Both the position numbers and the translations under genes were made by a program. A model generated the notes under the pieces. It searched no databases. It was not told the DNA's origin and saw nothing but the letters and a program-made list of their open reading frames with translations. Positions 33,881 to 47,140 of a stretch of DNA of 64,000 bases are shown in pieces. Position 1 is the first letter of the stretch; the number at the start of each line of letters is the position of its first letter. This stretch comes from Panax quinquefolius. Taxonomy: Eukaryota; Streptophyta; Magnoliopsida; Apiales; Araliaceae. The DNA lies in contig CM035165.1 in assembly GCA_020205615.1 (NCBI GenBank), forward strand, positions 33,081,544 to 33,145,543. Reading direction: 5' to 3'.

Positions 33881-36408
33881 TGTGACGCACCCAAAATAGG
33901 TATACATCACCCATTCTGAGTCGTCAAATACATGGTACAGAAAATAACTACAACTTCATTATTACAATTGTCATGCAAAATACGACAACACATATACTAT
34001 GAGTTTAAATACAAATATTGTCTAATAGACAATATTCAAACTCAAACGGAGTCCTCATTATAATTATTATCACACTATTTTATAAAATAATGAGGACTGC
34101 TAAAACAACTGTCTGGACCCATCACTCCACACCCCGACTAGTTCCCGTTATATTCTCGCCTCCTGAGAAGAAAAATGAAACAAAAAGGATGAGCTCAATT
34201 AACCAAGTAAAGAATATTATTACTAAGATAATGAACAACAAATTATCGTTAGCCTTCAACAAATAAGATAAAATATAATGGAAACCAGTTTTAGATTAAT
34301 ACTCGCAGCAAAAATAACAATTCATTAGAAGAGTTAAGTAGATAATGAAGTCTACTATCTTCTATGATTTAAAAGTTCATCATCAATATTTTATCCCTGT
34401 AACATCAATCAATATACATCTTGAACCAAATAATATTCATATTTGCACTACGGGCCAAAGATATTCATTTGTATCACATATTGGTCATGTTCATCTCAAC
34501 ACCTGTCCATCTTTGCACTACGGGCCAAAGATATTTATCAGGTAATCATTTATCGTTGCACTACATGCCAAAGATATTCAGTTATATCACCATTTAAGAC
34601 TGAGGATGATGAAAAATTTCTTAAAGAAAACGAATTCATTGAGATAAAAGGACAAATATTAGGGATTCGTACTTTGGTTTATTCAAGTTCAAAAATATTC
34701 CATAATAATCAAATGTAGAGCAAAATTCAAGAATGAAGATCAAAACATGGATACAATCAAAGATAGTAACCAAAATAGATAACTTGGACAAAGAAAAGAA
34801 AATTTAATTTTTCTGTGAATAGTGTCGTATACGTGAATAGTATTGTATACGTGAATAGTAACCCTAACACAAAAGGTAACAATTTCATAAGAAAAATCAT
34901 ACTTCGTGAATAGTACCGTATTCGTAAATAATGTCGTATACGTGAATAGTGCCGTATACGTGAATAGTAATCTCAACATGAAAAGATAAAAATTTCATAA
35001 TAAAATTCAAACCAATAATTTGGCATAATGATATTGAAAGAAAAATAACATTTACGAAGAAAATAACATCCCTTACCTCAAAAGAATAGTACTATTGACT
35101 GAATATCGAATATAACACTGAAGAAAACTTGCACTGAATAGCAACGCTCAAGATATCTAAATACTCACAAAAATATGCTCGATATTATAGAGAGAAAAAA
35201 CTTCAGTTTCTGGTGTGCTTTTCAATTCTAACTAAGCACTCTATTTATAAAAAAATGCCAGAACGTCAAAGCAGAATAAATTAATAAAATATTAATATTC
35301 TTTTAAAATTTCCTACGCACACCTTCTTGACCAAATTATCATCCACCACTAGTGGGGCCCACCAAAATTTAGCATTTTTCACACCAACCAACAGTGGGGC
35401 CCACCATATTTTTAATAAAAATATTTATTTCTGAAACTTCAATAATTCATAATAAATAGTCTTTTTATCAGAAAAATACGAATTTTATGTCTATTCCATA
35501 GGAAATTTAATTCTTTAAAACTTTGTAGAAGAAAATTTTTCCTAATTCCAAACATTCCGCATACGGACAATTTTTAATACCTCCATTTCGATAAAATACT
35601 GATAAAATACCTCAGCATTAATTCCTTCATTAATATCCATATAAAATATTTCTTTATCATATAAATTAATAATTAATTATTCATAAATAATATTACAGAA
35701 TCACAATTATGACAACCAGGTCGTTCCTAGGAAAGAGGGGGCTTTCCGATAAGAATTTATCCTTACTGGCGAACAATTAGGTGACCAAACCCCTTTCCTA
35801 GACAGAACTTCCTTAGATATTGCCAATAATGCTATCTAATAATATTATTCAAATAATATGACTTATTGATCTGATAATGAGAAATACTGTGCAGTGATAA
35901 TTATTGAATCAACAATAAAATAAACTATCAACGTAGCAATTATTAAATCAATAAAATAATATTGAACAGTGTTTACTGTAGCAATTATTAAGTAGTGCCT
36001 TCTTACGTAAGAATCAATAATTCAAAAATATTTATGCAATACTGCAGCTACTCTTGCAACCACGCCAGATTCAGATTTTAACCACCGGGTATTCCAACAG
36101 TGTTAACGGTAACAACTACGACGTTATTTATAAAAAACTCAAACTTGTTATTTTCTTCATCCGACCGTTTTTCATTATGGGGCCCACAAATAGCTGCGCC
36201 GTCGTACGAATATTCTCCGACAACAAGAATATTCCACGACCAAACGAATATTCTCCGATAACAATAAATATTTTATAACCACTTACTTATTTTGTAAAAT
36301 TTGCACATTTCACCCATAACCAAAGCATTATATCAAATTAATACCTTATTATTCAAAATAATAATTAGAGGAAATTTAATTTAATTTATAAAAAATTGGG
36401 GTCTTACA
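33881..36408 (-). mobile_element. 5' LTR of truncated element H (Tekay family), 2.53 kb
   Basis: Runs from TGTGACGCACCCAAAATAGG to GGGGTCTTACA and is preceded on its internal side by leader, PBS and gag start. This is therefore the 5' end of an element whose remainder is gone. TATA box on the minus strand at 35241-35250 (CTATTTATAA). Confidence 0.88.
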
Positions 36409-36593
36409 TGTATTTTTGATATTTTTATATAGTTTTTTTATATGAGAAAAAAGTGAATTTCACCTTTTATATAAGAGAAGATCATATGAAAATATCAAAA
36501 ACTTGTGTAGAAATAATGCTCCCCTTTAATTATAACTATTACATTGCATAATGCAATAAGCCATTGGATTTGCATTGCTAATGTAACGACTTA
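36409..36593. other. AT-rich spacer
   Basis: Nothing recognised. Confidence 0.4.
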
Positions 36594-36881
36594 CTCCTTC
36601 TGTCTCTTAATATAAGTCGTTTTAGAGTTGTACGCAAGTATTAAAAAAATAATTGTATAACATTAAATATAATATCAATTGTCTATATTGTTCTTGTATT
36701 AAAAAAAAAGAGAATGGTATTTATTAGGCAAAAAATAGTGAGAGAATCAAAGTTATATTTAATACTTTGGGTAATATTGGAAACTAATTAAACAATTAAT
36801 GTTCACTTGAAATTCTCAAATGATTTATATTAAGAAATAAAAATACTTCTCTAAAACGACTTATATTAAGAGACGAAGGAG
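36594..36881. mobile_element. Stowaway MITE, 288 bp
   Basis: Long inverted repeats of about 32 bp: the left begins CTCCTTCTGTCTCTTAATAT and the right, reverse complemented, begins CTCCTTCGTCTCTTAATAT; both continue AAGTCGTTTTAG. TA precedes the left end; the right flank reads AT, so one target base seems changed. Confidence 0.85.
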
Positions 36882-38179
36882 ATTAAAACATAAAATTAGT
36901 GAATCAAATATAATAAATCATATCAATATAATAATAACTTATTCACCCTATCCCACAAAAATTAGTTTGGTTTGACTTTTCCAATCAATTTCTAGTTTTT
37001 GTTATCATAATTTATACTATTTTTTTATATATAGTTTAAAAAGTTATAATGTAACGCCCTCAAAATAGGTCCAATCCATCCAACCTATTCTGAGTCGCCA
37101 AATACATGGTACAGAAAATAACTACAACTTTATTACTACAATCATCGTGCAAAATACAACAACACATATACTGTGAGTTTTAATACCAACTATGGACAAC
37201 ACATCAGATTGATACATTACATAAATGTACAGTCAATAACTATTTTAGCAATTAAAATCTTAGGGAAGTGCTCAAGGAAACCTTCGTACATGGGAGGCCA
37301 TGCATCTAGGTTATAATAGATATCATATGCCCACAAAATTATCCTTGGTTGACCCAATAGACCCCAAAGAAAAATGAGAAGATTACTATCATGTTCTTTC
37401 CAATGGTGAGTCTTTTCTTGACATATAACTATCTCCACTGTCTGCAATTAAAAATTATATTTCAACCAAACTCCAAGATCATATAGGTAGTGCTCGTAGA
37501 TATACTCAGCAAGTGGACGTGCACAACCCTGTCTTATGATAACACGAGGTTGTATGTCATTAGACATCTTGTATGATAGTGGCAAAACACCCTTTCAAAG
37601 TTGGGTTCGCCTCACCCTATTTGATTCACCAAATATAACTACTAAATGATGTATACAACACACTTTTTTATGCTTTCTAGGGAGAATCTCCACAGCTAGA
37701 GACCACCGTTCTATTCCCCTATTATCCCCGCTTGACCCAGCTACACTCTTATTACTTGAAAGGAATTTTGAAGCAAAAGGGTGAGCACAACTAGCTCAGT
37801 AAAGAATATCATGACTAAAGATAATTAAATTATCAATAGCCTTCATCAGTAATAAATCAGAGATTTAGAACATATAGTAGATGATAAAACTTTTCAACCA
37901 TAGTTGCAATGGAACGAGAAATCCATTAGAAGAGTCAAATAGACTATAAAGTATATTATCTTCTCCACATTAAAAGTCCAGCAACAATGTTTTATCCTTG
38001 TAACATCAATCAACAGTTCCTTTCCACAATCATATGAATAACTCATAATCATAATTGTGATTCTAAATTCCTCTTCTCATCCAGGACGAAGATAATTACA
38101 TCACATGTCTTTACCTGAAACATCAAAGATCATGGTTATACCAAATCACAGTTCATGTTCATAATCAAACTAATAAATT

Positions 38180-38451
38180 CATCTTTGCACTACGGGTCAA
38201 AGATATTCAACAACAGGTCATCTTTGCACTACATGCCAAAGATATTCAACAAAAGATCATCAATGCACTACTGGCAAAGATATTCAACAACAAGTCATCT
38301 TTGCATTACGGGCCAAAGATATTCAACAATAGATCATCTTTGCACTACGGGCCAAAGATATTCAACAATAGATCATCTTTGCACTACGGGCCAAAGATAT
38401 TCAACAACATGTCATCTTTGCACTACGGGGCCAAAGATATTCATATCTCAA
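38180..38451. repeat. 39-bp minisatellite of stem-loop units in LTR D
   Basis: Seven units start CATC at 38180, 38219, 38258, 38296, 38335, 38374 and 38413 (period 39, once 38). Each has the core TTTGCACTACGGGCCAAAG followed by ATATTCAACAA. The same core occurs singly or in short arrays in every other Tekay LTR here. Confidence 0.95.
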
Positions 38452-39745
38452 AGAAATACATAATCATTTTAGAATTTATATAAACCATAATTATAACCAT
38501 GTTGATCAATTCACCTTTGCACTTAAGCTAAAAATATTCAATTATAAATTTAATGGACATGATCATACCAGTCAACGATTCAACTTTGCAGTACTGGCCA
38601 AAGAGAACTCATAGTCATGATCATACCAATAATCTACCCATCTTTACACTCAAGTTAAAGAGAAATTCCATCACCAGGGTTATAAAAATGTTATATATGA
38701 TAATAAAAACAATATGATCAACAACCTATTAATTTTAAGAGTAAGATTCATAAATCAACAATAATTTGGTCAGAAAAAGAAACTAATTTTGTTGTGAATA
38801 GTACCCGTGAATAGTAACTCGTGAATAGTAACTCATGAATAGTAACCCCGACATGAAAAATATAGAAATTTCACAATAAAATTCATACCAATATTTCGAT
38901 ATAATGATATTGAAAGAATAACATTTCTTAAACTTATAAACAATTTATTTTAATTGTTTACACTTTACTAAATAATGCATTTAATCATCCTAAAATGCCA
39001 AACTCATAAGATTTCATCACCAATAACCAAAACCCTCATCAAAAATCTGCATATACCTCATATAGGATTCTCAAGCCATAAAATTCTATTTTCCAATTTT
39101 CTTACTTCACATAACATATTTAATTCATTTACTCATTACTAGTCCATTTTCATAAAAAATACCAAATCAGTACAAACAAATTTTCTTTTCTGGGATTTAG
39201 CATAATATATTTCCATATTGAACATATATTTTTCTCAGAATTTTTAAAATTCATTTACTATTTTTCATATGACCAAAACTGCAGAATATTTAGACATTTA
39301 TCATAAACTGTACTTTTATCCAAAAATTCCGAAATTTACAGAGTATACTTCTATTATATACATGTACTCCCAATAACAATTTTACCAATTTTAGAGTTAC
39401 CCACAAGGAGTTATAAGGGTTTACTTTTAAAATAGTCTTTTCTCATAAAATTCATACCTCTTAATCTATACATCCAAAAATCACCATTTTTGGACACAAT
39501 CAAGAAAACTCATCAAATTATCATTTTAAATTTTTCTAGAATTTTTGAAGGTCAGAAAAATAACCCTTAAAATCCCTTACCTCAAAAGAGCAGTATTTCT
39601 GACTGGAACATCGGATGTAAAGCCGAAGGGACCTTTCACTGAATAACAACTCTTAAAGTATCTAAATACTCATAAAAATACGCTTGATAATATAGAGAGA
39701 GAAATCTTATATTTCTGGTGTGATTTTTAATTCTAACTTAGCCCT

Positions 39746-39755
39746 CTATTTATAG
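39746..39755 (-). promoter_or_regulatory. LTR D TATA box
   Basis: CTATAAATAG on the minus strand, at the same LTR position as in other copies. Confidence 0.7.
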
Positions 39756-40562
39756 GAAAATGTTAGCACGCCGAAGCAGACTTGAACTGCTACCTGATGG
39801 CTTTACCTGCTACTATTGTCACCCACCACATTTGAAATAAAATTCAGCACATTTCTTCACCAACCAAAAGTGGGGCCCACCAATTTTAGAATTTTTCACC
39901 AAAATGATAAATTCCGAAACTTCAACAATTTCTGAACCAGTCATCTCTTAAAATTCATAACAAATCATACTTTCATTTTTAACGGTTTAAAATTTATGGA
40001 CATATACTCAACTTATATATGTATAACAAATCCAAAAATCACAATGATACAACGATCGGATTAAAAATTATAACTCACGCAATATATCTCAAAAACACTG
40101 TTTGATTTTTAGTACCTCCATTCCGATAAAAATACTGATAAAACACCTCAACATTAACTCCTTCATTTTTAACCACAATAAATATATCTAACATTTATAT
40201 CCGCATAAAATAAATATTTCCTTATCATATGAATCAATAATTAATTATTCACAAATAATATTACAGAATCACATTTATGACAATCAGGCCGTTCCCAGAA
40301 AAGAGGGGGCTTTCCGATAAGGATTTTTTCTTACTGGCGCGCAATTAGGTGACCAAGCCTCTCCTTGACAGAACTTTCTAAACATTGCCAATAATGTTAT
40401 CTAATAATATTATTCAAATAATGTGAGACCCCGAATTTTAAGAAATAAAAGTATTTTATTTTTCTATTTTGGTAAATATTTAAATTGATAAAAGTTTAAA
40501 GTTAAGGGTAATATTTTAAAATTTTTGCAAACTAAGCAAATTGATATAAAATATTCGTTGTG

Positions 40563-40620
40563 TCGGGGAATATTCGATTAGTCGGGGAATATTCTTTTTC
40601 TCGGGGAATATCCGTACGAC
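40563..40620 (+). repeat. TCGGGGAATATTC triple repeat in U3 of LTR C
   Basis: Three copies at about 40563, 40582 and 40601 (period 19), each with a GAATATTC or GAATATCC palindromic core. Single or double versions occur in the U3 of the other LTRs, for example 29470-29500 and, inverted, 57535-57575. Confidence 0.85.
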
Positions 40621-41544
40621 GGTACAATCATTGGTGGACCCCACAACGGAATTATTGTCGGATTGAGAAAAAGATAAAAATATTTTTATGAAAATAACGG
40701 CGGAAGTTTTACAGTTAAAATTGTTGAACTACTCGGTAGTAAAAGTACAGAAATGCGATGTCTACGCGTGGTTGCATAGTAGCACACGGTATTGATTATT
40801 GATGCTTACGTGAGAAGACACTCAGTTTTATTCAATTATTGCTACAATAATTGCTGCATAGTATTTCACGTTATTTGATTCAATTATTGTCGATATTTTA
40901 TATATTATTATATCAATAATTAAGATGACAAAGTTATTAAGATTATTATTTGCAATATTAACTATGTCTAGAAGTTCTACCAAGGAGAGGTTTGGTCACC
41001 TAATTGCGCGCCAATAGGGAGATATCCTTATTGGAAAACCCCTTCTTTCCTAGGAACGACCTGGTCGATTAATAGTGTGAATAATAATAATGATGATGAG
41101 TTTTATTTTATTAGTATTATTAATATAATAAAATAGAAAAGCTTTTTATATAAAACAGAATACTTTTATAAGTTATTTGTTTTATTAGACTATAAATAGA
41201 ATATATGATATTCTATTATGCATAGTATCTGCATAGTGTTTTGCATAGTAAATTTTTTTTTTATATAAAATGAATACTTTTATAAAGTTATTTGTTTTAT
41301 TAGACTATAAATAGAATATATAATATTTTATTATGCATAGTATTTGCATAGTGCTGCGTAGTGTTTGCATAGTAATTTTTTTTTATATAAAACAGAATAC
41401 TTTTATAAAGTTATTCGTTTTATTAGATTATAAATAGAATATATTTTATTTTATTTAAAAGATTTTGCTTTAAATATGGACCGTCAGATTAAAAGTAAAT
41501 CAATCTGAACTTTTCATGAATTAGTTACTATGCAGTCCATTCTT

Positions 41545-41554
41545 CTATAAATAG
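41545..41554 (+). promoter_or_regulatory. LTR C TATA box
   Basis: CTATAAATAG followed by AAGCTCATTC, as in G1, G2 and (inverted) A. Confidence 0.75.
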
Positions 41555-41799
41555 AAGCTCATTCCTTCATTATTTCTTACGAATTCAGTGAAACTCTAGA
41601 GAGAGAAACTATAGAGAGAGTTCTTCTTCTATAATCTCGAGCGTATTTCTTTAGAGTTTAAGAAAGTTTTGAGTGTAGAAGATAGTGCAAGTTTTCTTCA
41701 AGTATATTACTGCCCTACCAGTCAGAATACTTTTCTTTTTAAGGTATGAGATATTATTTGTTGTACTCGTAAGGGATATTATTTGTTGTACTCGTAAGG

Positions 41800-44586
41800 T
41801 GTGACGCCCCCAAAATAGGTATACACAACACCCGTTCTGAGTCGCCAAATACATGGTACAGAAACAACTACAACTTTATTATTACAACAGTAAAACTGTG
41901 AGTTTGAATACAAATATTATCTTCTAGACAATATCTATACTCAAATAAATCCTCATCACATTATTGATTCATTATTTTACAAAATGGTGAGGACTACTAA
42001 ACAACTCTCTCTCTAGAATCTTCATTCCATACCCGACTAGTACTCGCTACATTCTCGCCTCCCCGAGAAGAAAAATGGAACAACAAGGAAAAGGGTGAGC
42101 TCAACTAGCCCAAAGAAGAATATTATGACTAAGATAATATACAACAAATTATCGTTAGTCTTCAACAGGAAAAATCGATAGAATACAATAGACAACAAGT
42201 TTCGGATCAATATTCGCAATGGAAATAATAATTCATAGAAGAGTTACGTAGAGAATGAAATCTACTATAATCTATGAATTTAACGATCCATCATCAATAT
42301 TTTATCCTCAGTAACATCAATCAATATTCATCTCAAATCAAATATTCATCTTTGCACTACAGCCAAAGATATTCATCAATCGGTCATGTTCATCTCAACA
42401 CTGCTCATCTTTGCACTACAGCCAAAGATATTAATCAATCGGTCATGTTCATCTCAACACTGCTCATCTTTGCACTTCAGCCAAAGATATTCTTCAGAAT
42501 CATTCATCTTTGCACTTCTGAAAGCCAAAGATATTCAATAATATCATCATTTAAGGCGAGGATGATGAAAAATATTTTTAAAGAAACGAATCCAAAGTGA
42601 AACAAAATGACAAGGATTAAGGATTAAGGATTCAGTACTTGGTTTTATCCACGCCCAAAAATACCTCAAAAATAATCATAGTGGTGTAAAATTCAAGAAT
42701 GATCAAAACATGGATACAATCGAGTTAGTATCCGAATATATATTTTGGACAAAAGAAGAAATTTTATTTTTCTGCGAATAGTGCAGATATCGTGAATAGT
42801 CAGAGTATCACGTGAATAAGAACTTCAGACACCAAAAAAGATAGAAATTCCACAAAAAACATCTTCACGCTTTCATGAATAGTACTTTCGTGAATAGTAA
42901 ATCGTGAATAAGAACTCATGAATAGTAACTCGTGAATAGTAACTCGTGAATAGTAACCCCAACATGAAAAAGTTCTAAATTTGATAAAACTTCAGATCAA
43001 CATTTCAAAGATAATGATATTGAAGAAATAATATCATTACAAAAAAATAATATCCACTTACCTCGAAAGATCGAGACTTCTAGCTAGAATCTAGGGTATA
43101 GTCTTTGAAGGAACTTGCACCGCCTAGCAATACTCAAAGTATACTCAAAATACTCACAAGAATACGCTCAAAATATCGAGAGAGAAATAGAGAAAACTTC
43201 GCCTTACGGTGTGATTTTCAATTCTAACCCAAGCACCCTATTTATAGGAAAATGCTTAGAACACCAAAAGCGTAAAATTTAATATAATATTAATATAATT
43301 ATACAAATTTTCCTTAGCCCACCTTTTGGTCAAAACACCAGCCACACATGTTAATGATGTCCAAAAAATACAAAAACATTTTTCTTAACAAAAATAATTT
43401 AAACTCCCAAAAATCAATTATTTGAGCTTTGAACTTCAATAATTCATAATAAATAGCCCTTTCATCAGAAAATTCGAATCTCGCGAGTTTTTATAGGAAA
43501 TTCAATTCTCTACAACTTTGCAGAAGAAAGTTTTTCCAAATTCCAAACAAAATCGACCAAAAATCCACAAATCAAGCGATTTTACAAAGCTATATTCAAA
43601 TTTCTACTAATAATTGTGTCCACCAACACACAAAACATGTGTTAAACATTTAATGCCACAAAAATACTCTTCCTCCTCATATACTCATATATCCCACATT
43701 CATTGTAAAATATCACCGTTAATATATTATTAAAATAATATATTTAAATGAATTATTTTATCGAGAAAAAGATAAAATATTAATTTTCAACAATTGTCAT
43801 TTTAAAATTTTCTCCATCTATATCCACATAAAATCAATATTTTCCTCATCATATAAATCAATAATTAATTATTCACAAATAATATTACGTAATCACAATA
43901 TTGACAACCAGTGCGCCTTCAGGAAAGAGGGGGGCTTTCCAATAAGAATTTCTTCTTCTTGGCGCAAGCAATTAGATGACCAAACCTCTCCTTAGATGTA
44001 ACTTTCTAGACATTGCCAATAATGTTATCTAATAATATTATTCAGATAATATGAATTATTGCTTCGATAATGAAAGATAATGTGTAATGACAATTATTGA
44101 AACAACAAAGAATATAAAATATCAACGCAACAATTATTAACTCAATAAAATATCGAATAAGAATTACCGTAACCATTATTGAGTAGTGCCTTTTCACGTA
44201 AGAATCAATAATTGGTGCAATACCGCGAAGCACTGCTCAACAACAACAGCGTATTAGTGTGTTTTAACCACCGGGTATTCCAACAGTATTAACGGCAACA
44301 ACTACGCCATTATTTAAAAACAACTTATATTTGTCGTTTTCTTCATCCAATCGCTTTCCGTTATGGGGCCCACATGGGCTGTCACTAGCGTCGTACGAAT
44401 ATTCCCCGACAGTACGAATATTCCACGACCAAACTAATATTCCCCGACAACAATGAATATTTTATAACCACTTGCTTATTTTGAAATATTTGCGTATTTA
44501 ACCCCTAACTATCCACATTAATCAAATCAACCCTTACTATTTCAAAATAAAGGAAATTCCTTTTATTTAAAAATTTCGGTCTTACA
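41800..44586 (-). repeat. 3' LTR of element B
   Basis: 2.79 kb, starting TGTGACGCCCCCAAAATAGG and ending TCTTACA. Minus-strand TATA box at 43238-43247. Followed by a purine-rich tract on the minus strand (AAGGAGGGAGGT, 44587-44598) acting as PPT. Confidence 0.9.
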
Positions 44587-44900
44587 ACCTCCCTCCTTAT
44601 GAAATTTCGTCCCTCGAAATTGGCGTGACGCATACTGGTGTTTTGAAAAGGTGAGGATACCTCGCTTTCATTTTCGCTTTCCAATTCCTGTGTCATTTCC
44701 TCTATAGCATGATTCCTCCACAAAACTTTAACTTGTGGTATAACCTTTCAAGGCGTAGGACATGCTCCTTCCTATCCAAAATCTTGATAGGTACCTCCTC
44801 ATCACGTTAAGTCTTCTCGCTATCTCGTCCGGCTTCTAACTCAATAATGTGGTTCGGGTCTTTCACATATTTACTGAAGTACGATATGTGAAACACATTA
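44587..44900 (-). pseudogene. chromodomain remnant, element B
   Basis: The minus-strand frame contains LWRNHAIEEMTQELESE, the conserved part of the Tekay C-terminal chromodomain seen complete in element A. Upstream, the integrase C-terminus is out of frame. Confidence 0.75.
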
Positions 44901-45239
44901 TGAACACGAGACATACTCGGAGGTAACGCAAGTCTATAGGCTACATTTCCTACTCGGTCAAGAATTTGAAATGGACCAATAAATCATGGATTGAGCTTTC
45001 CTCTCTTCCCAAATCTTGTAACTCCCTTCCATGGAGCAACTCGCAACAATACATGATCCCCTACACTAAATTCCACGTCCTTTCGATGAAGATTCGCATA
45101 ACTCTTTTGTCGATCTTGTGCCGTTTTGTATACGTTGTTTAATCATTAGTCATACGTGCTTAACTCGGGTCCCAACAATGTTGCTTCACCCACCTCATCC
45201 CAACATATTGGAGAACGACATTTTGTCCATATAATGCTT

Positions 45240-46140
45240 CAATGGAACCATGCCTATATTTGTTTAATAATTATTGTTGTATGAGAATTCCACCAATGGC
45301 AAGTACTTATCCCAACTTCCTTTGAAATCTAGGACACAGAGTTTTAATATATCTTTAAGAGTTTGAGTAGTCCTTTCTGATTGCCCATCCGTTTGAGGAT
45401 GGTATGCCAAATAAATCGTAAATTGCGCCCATAGCTTTCTACAAACTAACCCAAAATCATGAAGTGAATCTTGGGTCACGATCTAAAACTATGGATACTT
45501 GGCATGCCATGCAATCTCACAATCTCATTTACGTCATATACGAGAAAGACGTTCAAGGAATAAGTCTCTCGATATCGGTAAAAATGAGCGCAGACTTGGT
45601 TAATCTATCAACAATAACCCAAATAGCATTGATGCCTTGAGAAACCGTAGGAAGACCTGTAACGAAATCCATAGTAATGTGTTCCCACTTCCATTCCGGA
45701 TCTCAAGTGGTTGCAAATTACCCTTAGGTACAAGATGCTCCGCCTTTACACGTTGGCAAGTTAAACACATCGAGATAAACTTTGCAATCTCTCTCTTCAT
45801 ATTGCTCCACCAAAATGTATGTCGAAGATCACGATACATTTTAGTACTTCCAAGATGGATTGCAAATGGCGTATTGTGTGCCTCCATCATAATCTTGTAC
45901 TTCAAATCAGAGTCGTTAGGAACACAAAGTCTAGAGTGGACTCGAAGTATTCCTTCTTCATCAATTCTCGCTTCCGGAATAACTCCTTCTTGTACTTTCT
46001 TCTTCATACGCATCAGCTCCGAGTCGGTGGCTTGAGCAATCTTAACTTTTTCTATTAAAGTTGGCTCTATGCGTATACTTGACATCATCGCACTCGTTCC
46101 CGCATATGATCTTCTACTCATCGCGTCAGCTACCACGTTC
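45240..46140 (-). pseudogene. integrase of element B, fragmented
   Basis: ORF 46136-45600 begins at the RNase H-integrase junction (VADAMSRR), then EGILRVHSRLCVPND, HLGSTKMYRDLRHTFWW and CLTCQRVKAEH, the HHCC zinc-binding region. ORF 45479-45264 gives AYHPQTDGQSERTTQTLKD, the catalytic-core Glu region. The catalytic Asp region between them is frameshifted. Confidence 0.85.
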
Positions 46141-46159
46141 GCTTTTCCAGGATGGCATG

Positions 46160-47140
46160 GTTAGAATATGTGCTGAAATGAGTCTCCTCTTGAGTTCTTG
46201 GAAAATCTTCTCGCATTCCTCGCCTCCATAAGAATTTTGTATCTTTTTCGAGTCACTTAAGTTAACGGAATAGCGATTCGAGAATATCCTTCAACGAATC
46301 TCCGATAATAACCAACTAAGCCTGAAAGCTACGTATTTCGATAATCGACTTAGGTTGCTTCAATCGTGACTCATATCCCAATCTTGGATAAGCGTCACAA
46401 TGACACCTATCGATTTACTATCGCATCTAATATGACGTCCCCTACAGAGAGTTCGGCTTAGTGAATTCCACAAAGGAAGTCACAAGATAAAGGCTCGGTA
46501 CCAAATTCTATAGTTGAATTTTAACTCACGAAGTTCAATAGAGCCATTCGATATGAGATTTTAGAAATGAGTTTTGTCTTAGGGTTTCAAAGTCGATACA
46601 AAATTTAATATCGAACTTTGGGAGTAAGCCAAGAAATTCTTCAAAATACGTCGGGAAAAATCAATAACAACAGAATATTATTCAAATCGACGTGTCTTTA
46701 TTCAAATCCATAACATGGACTAAGAAAATTTGACATCCGTAATAAACGAATGACTTCATGGCTTGATATGAAAATGTTTGACTACAATGGTTTGATTGCT
46801 TGAATTGAATAACAAAGTTGCTTAGGAATATGAAAACTAACAACCTTACAAAAAGCAATCAATTTGGCACGATGAGTAGTTAACCTTAAAATCACATCAA
46901 AAGCAAATATCTCTATAGAAATAAGGTTAACAGTAATGTGATAGTGCCAACTTGAATCAAGCAAGATTTTTAAACAAAGGATGTGATGAAAGTTTCTCCT
47001 AACGGAGTTTCCACAGATAGGTCAAAGTCTAATTTCTCCTGAGTCAAGTTTAAACGTTGAGCGCAAGTAAGAGAGATAAAAAGAATGGGTAGAACCAATA
47101 TCTAGTAAGGTATATACTTCAGTAGAATTTATAATTAACT
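46160..47140 (-). pseudogene. protease and residual RT of element B
   Basis: 46964-46782 matches the protease C-terminal part (ISIEIFAFDVIL, then KVVSFHIPKQ) but lacks the GIDW bases found in A. From 46160 to 46640 short RT pieces (compare 59690-59880 and 60510-60600 in A) are fused without the YIDD core. Heavily degraded. Confidence 0.7.

Larger units (their letters stand above)
37050..40421 (-). repeat. LTR D (Tekay family, long subfamily), first part
   Basis: Starts TGTAACGCCCTCAAAATAGG. It carries about 0.6-0.7 kb (about 38940-39560) absent from A, B, E and H but present in LTR C (about 51870-52560, opposite orientation). Interrupted at 40422 by solo LTR C (target site AATAA) and resumes at 54456. 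TATA box on the minus strand at 39746-39755. Confidence 0.85.

Noticed and set aside
38180..38451. Regular 39-bp repeats resembling a CRISPR array
   Set aside because: Units are contiguous tandem copies without unique spacers, the same core is dispersed in all LTRs, and the sequence is a plant nuclear genome.
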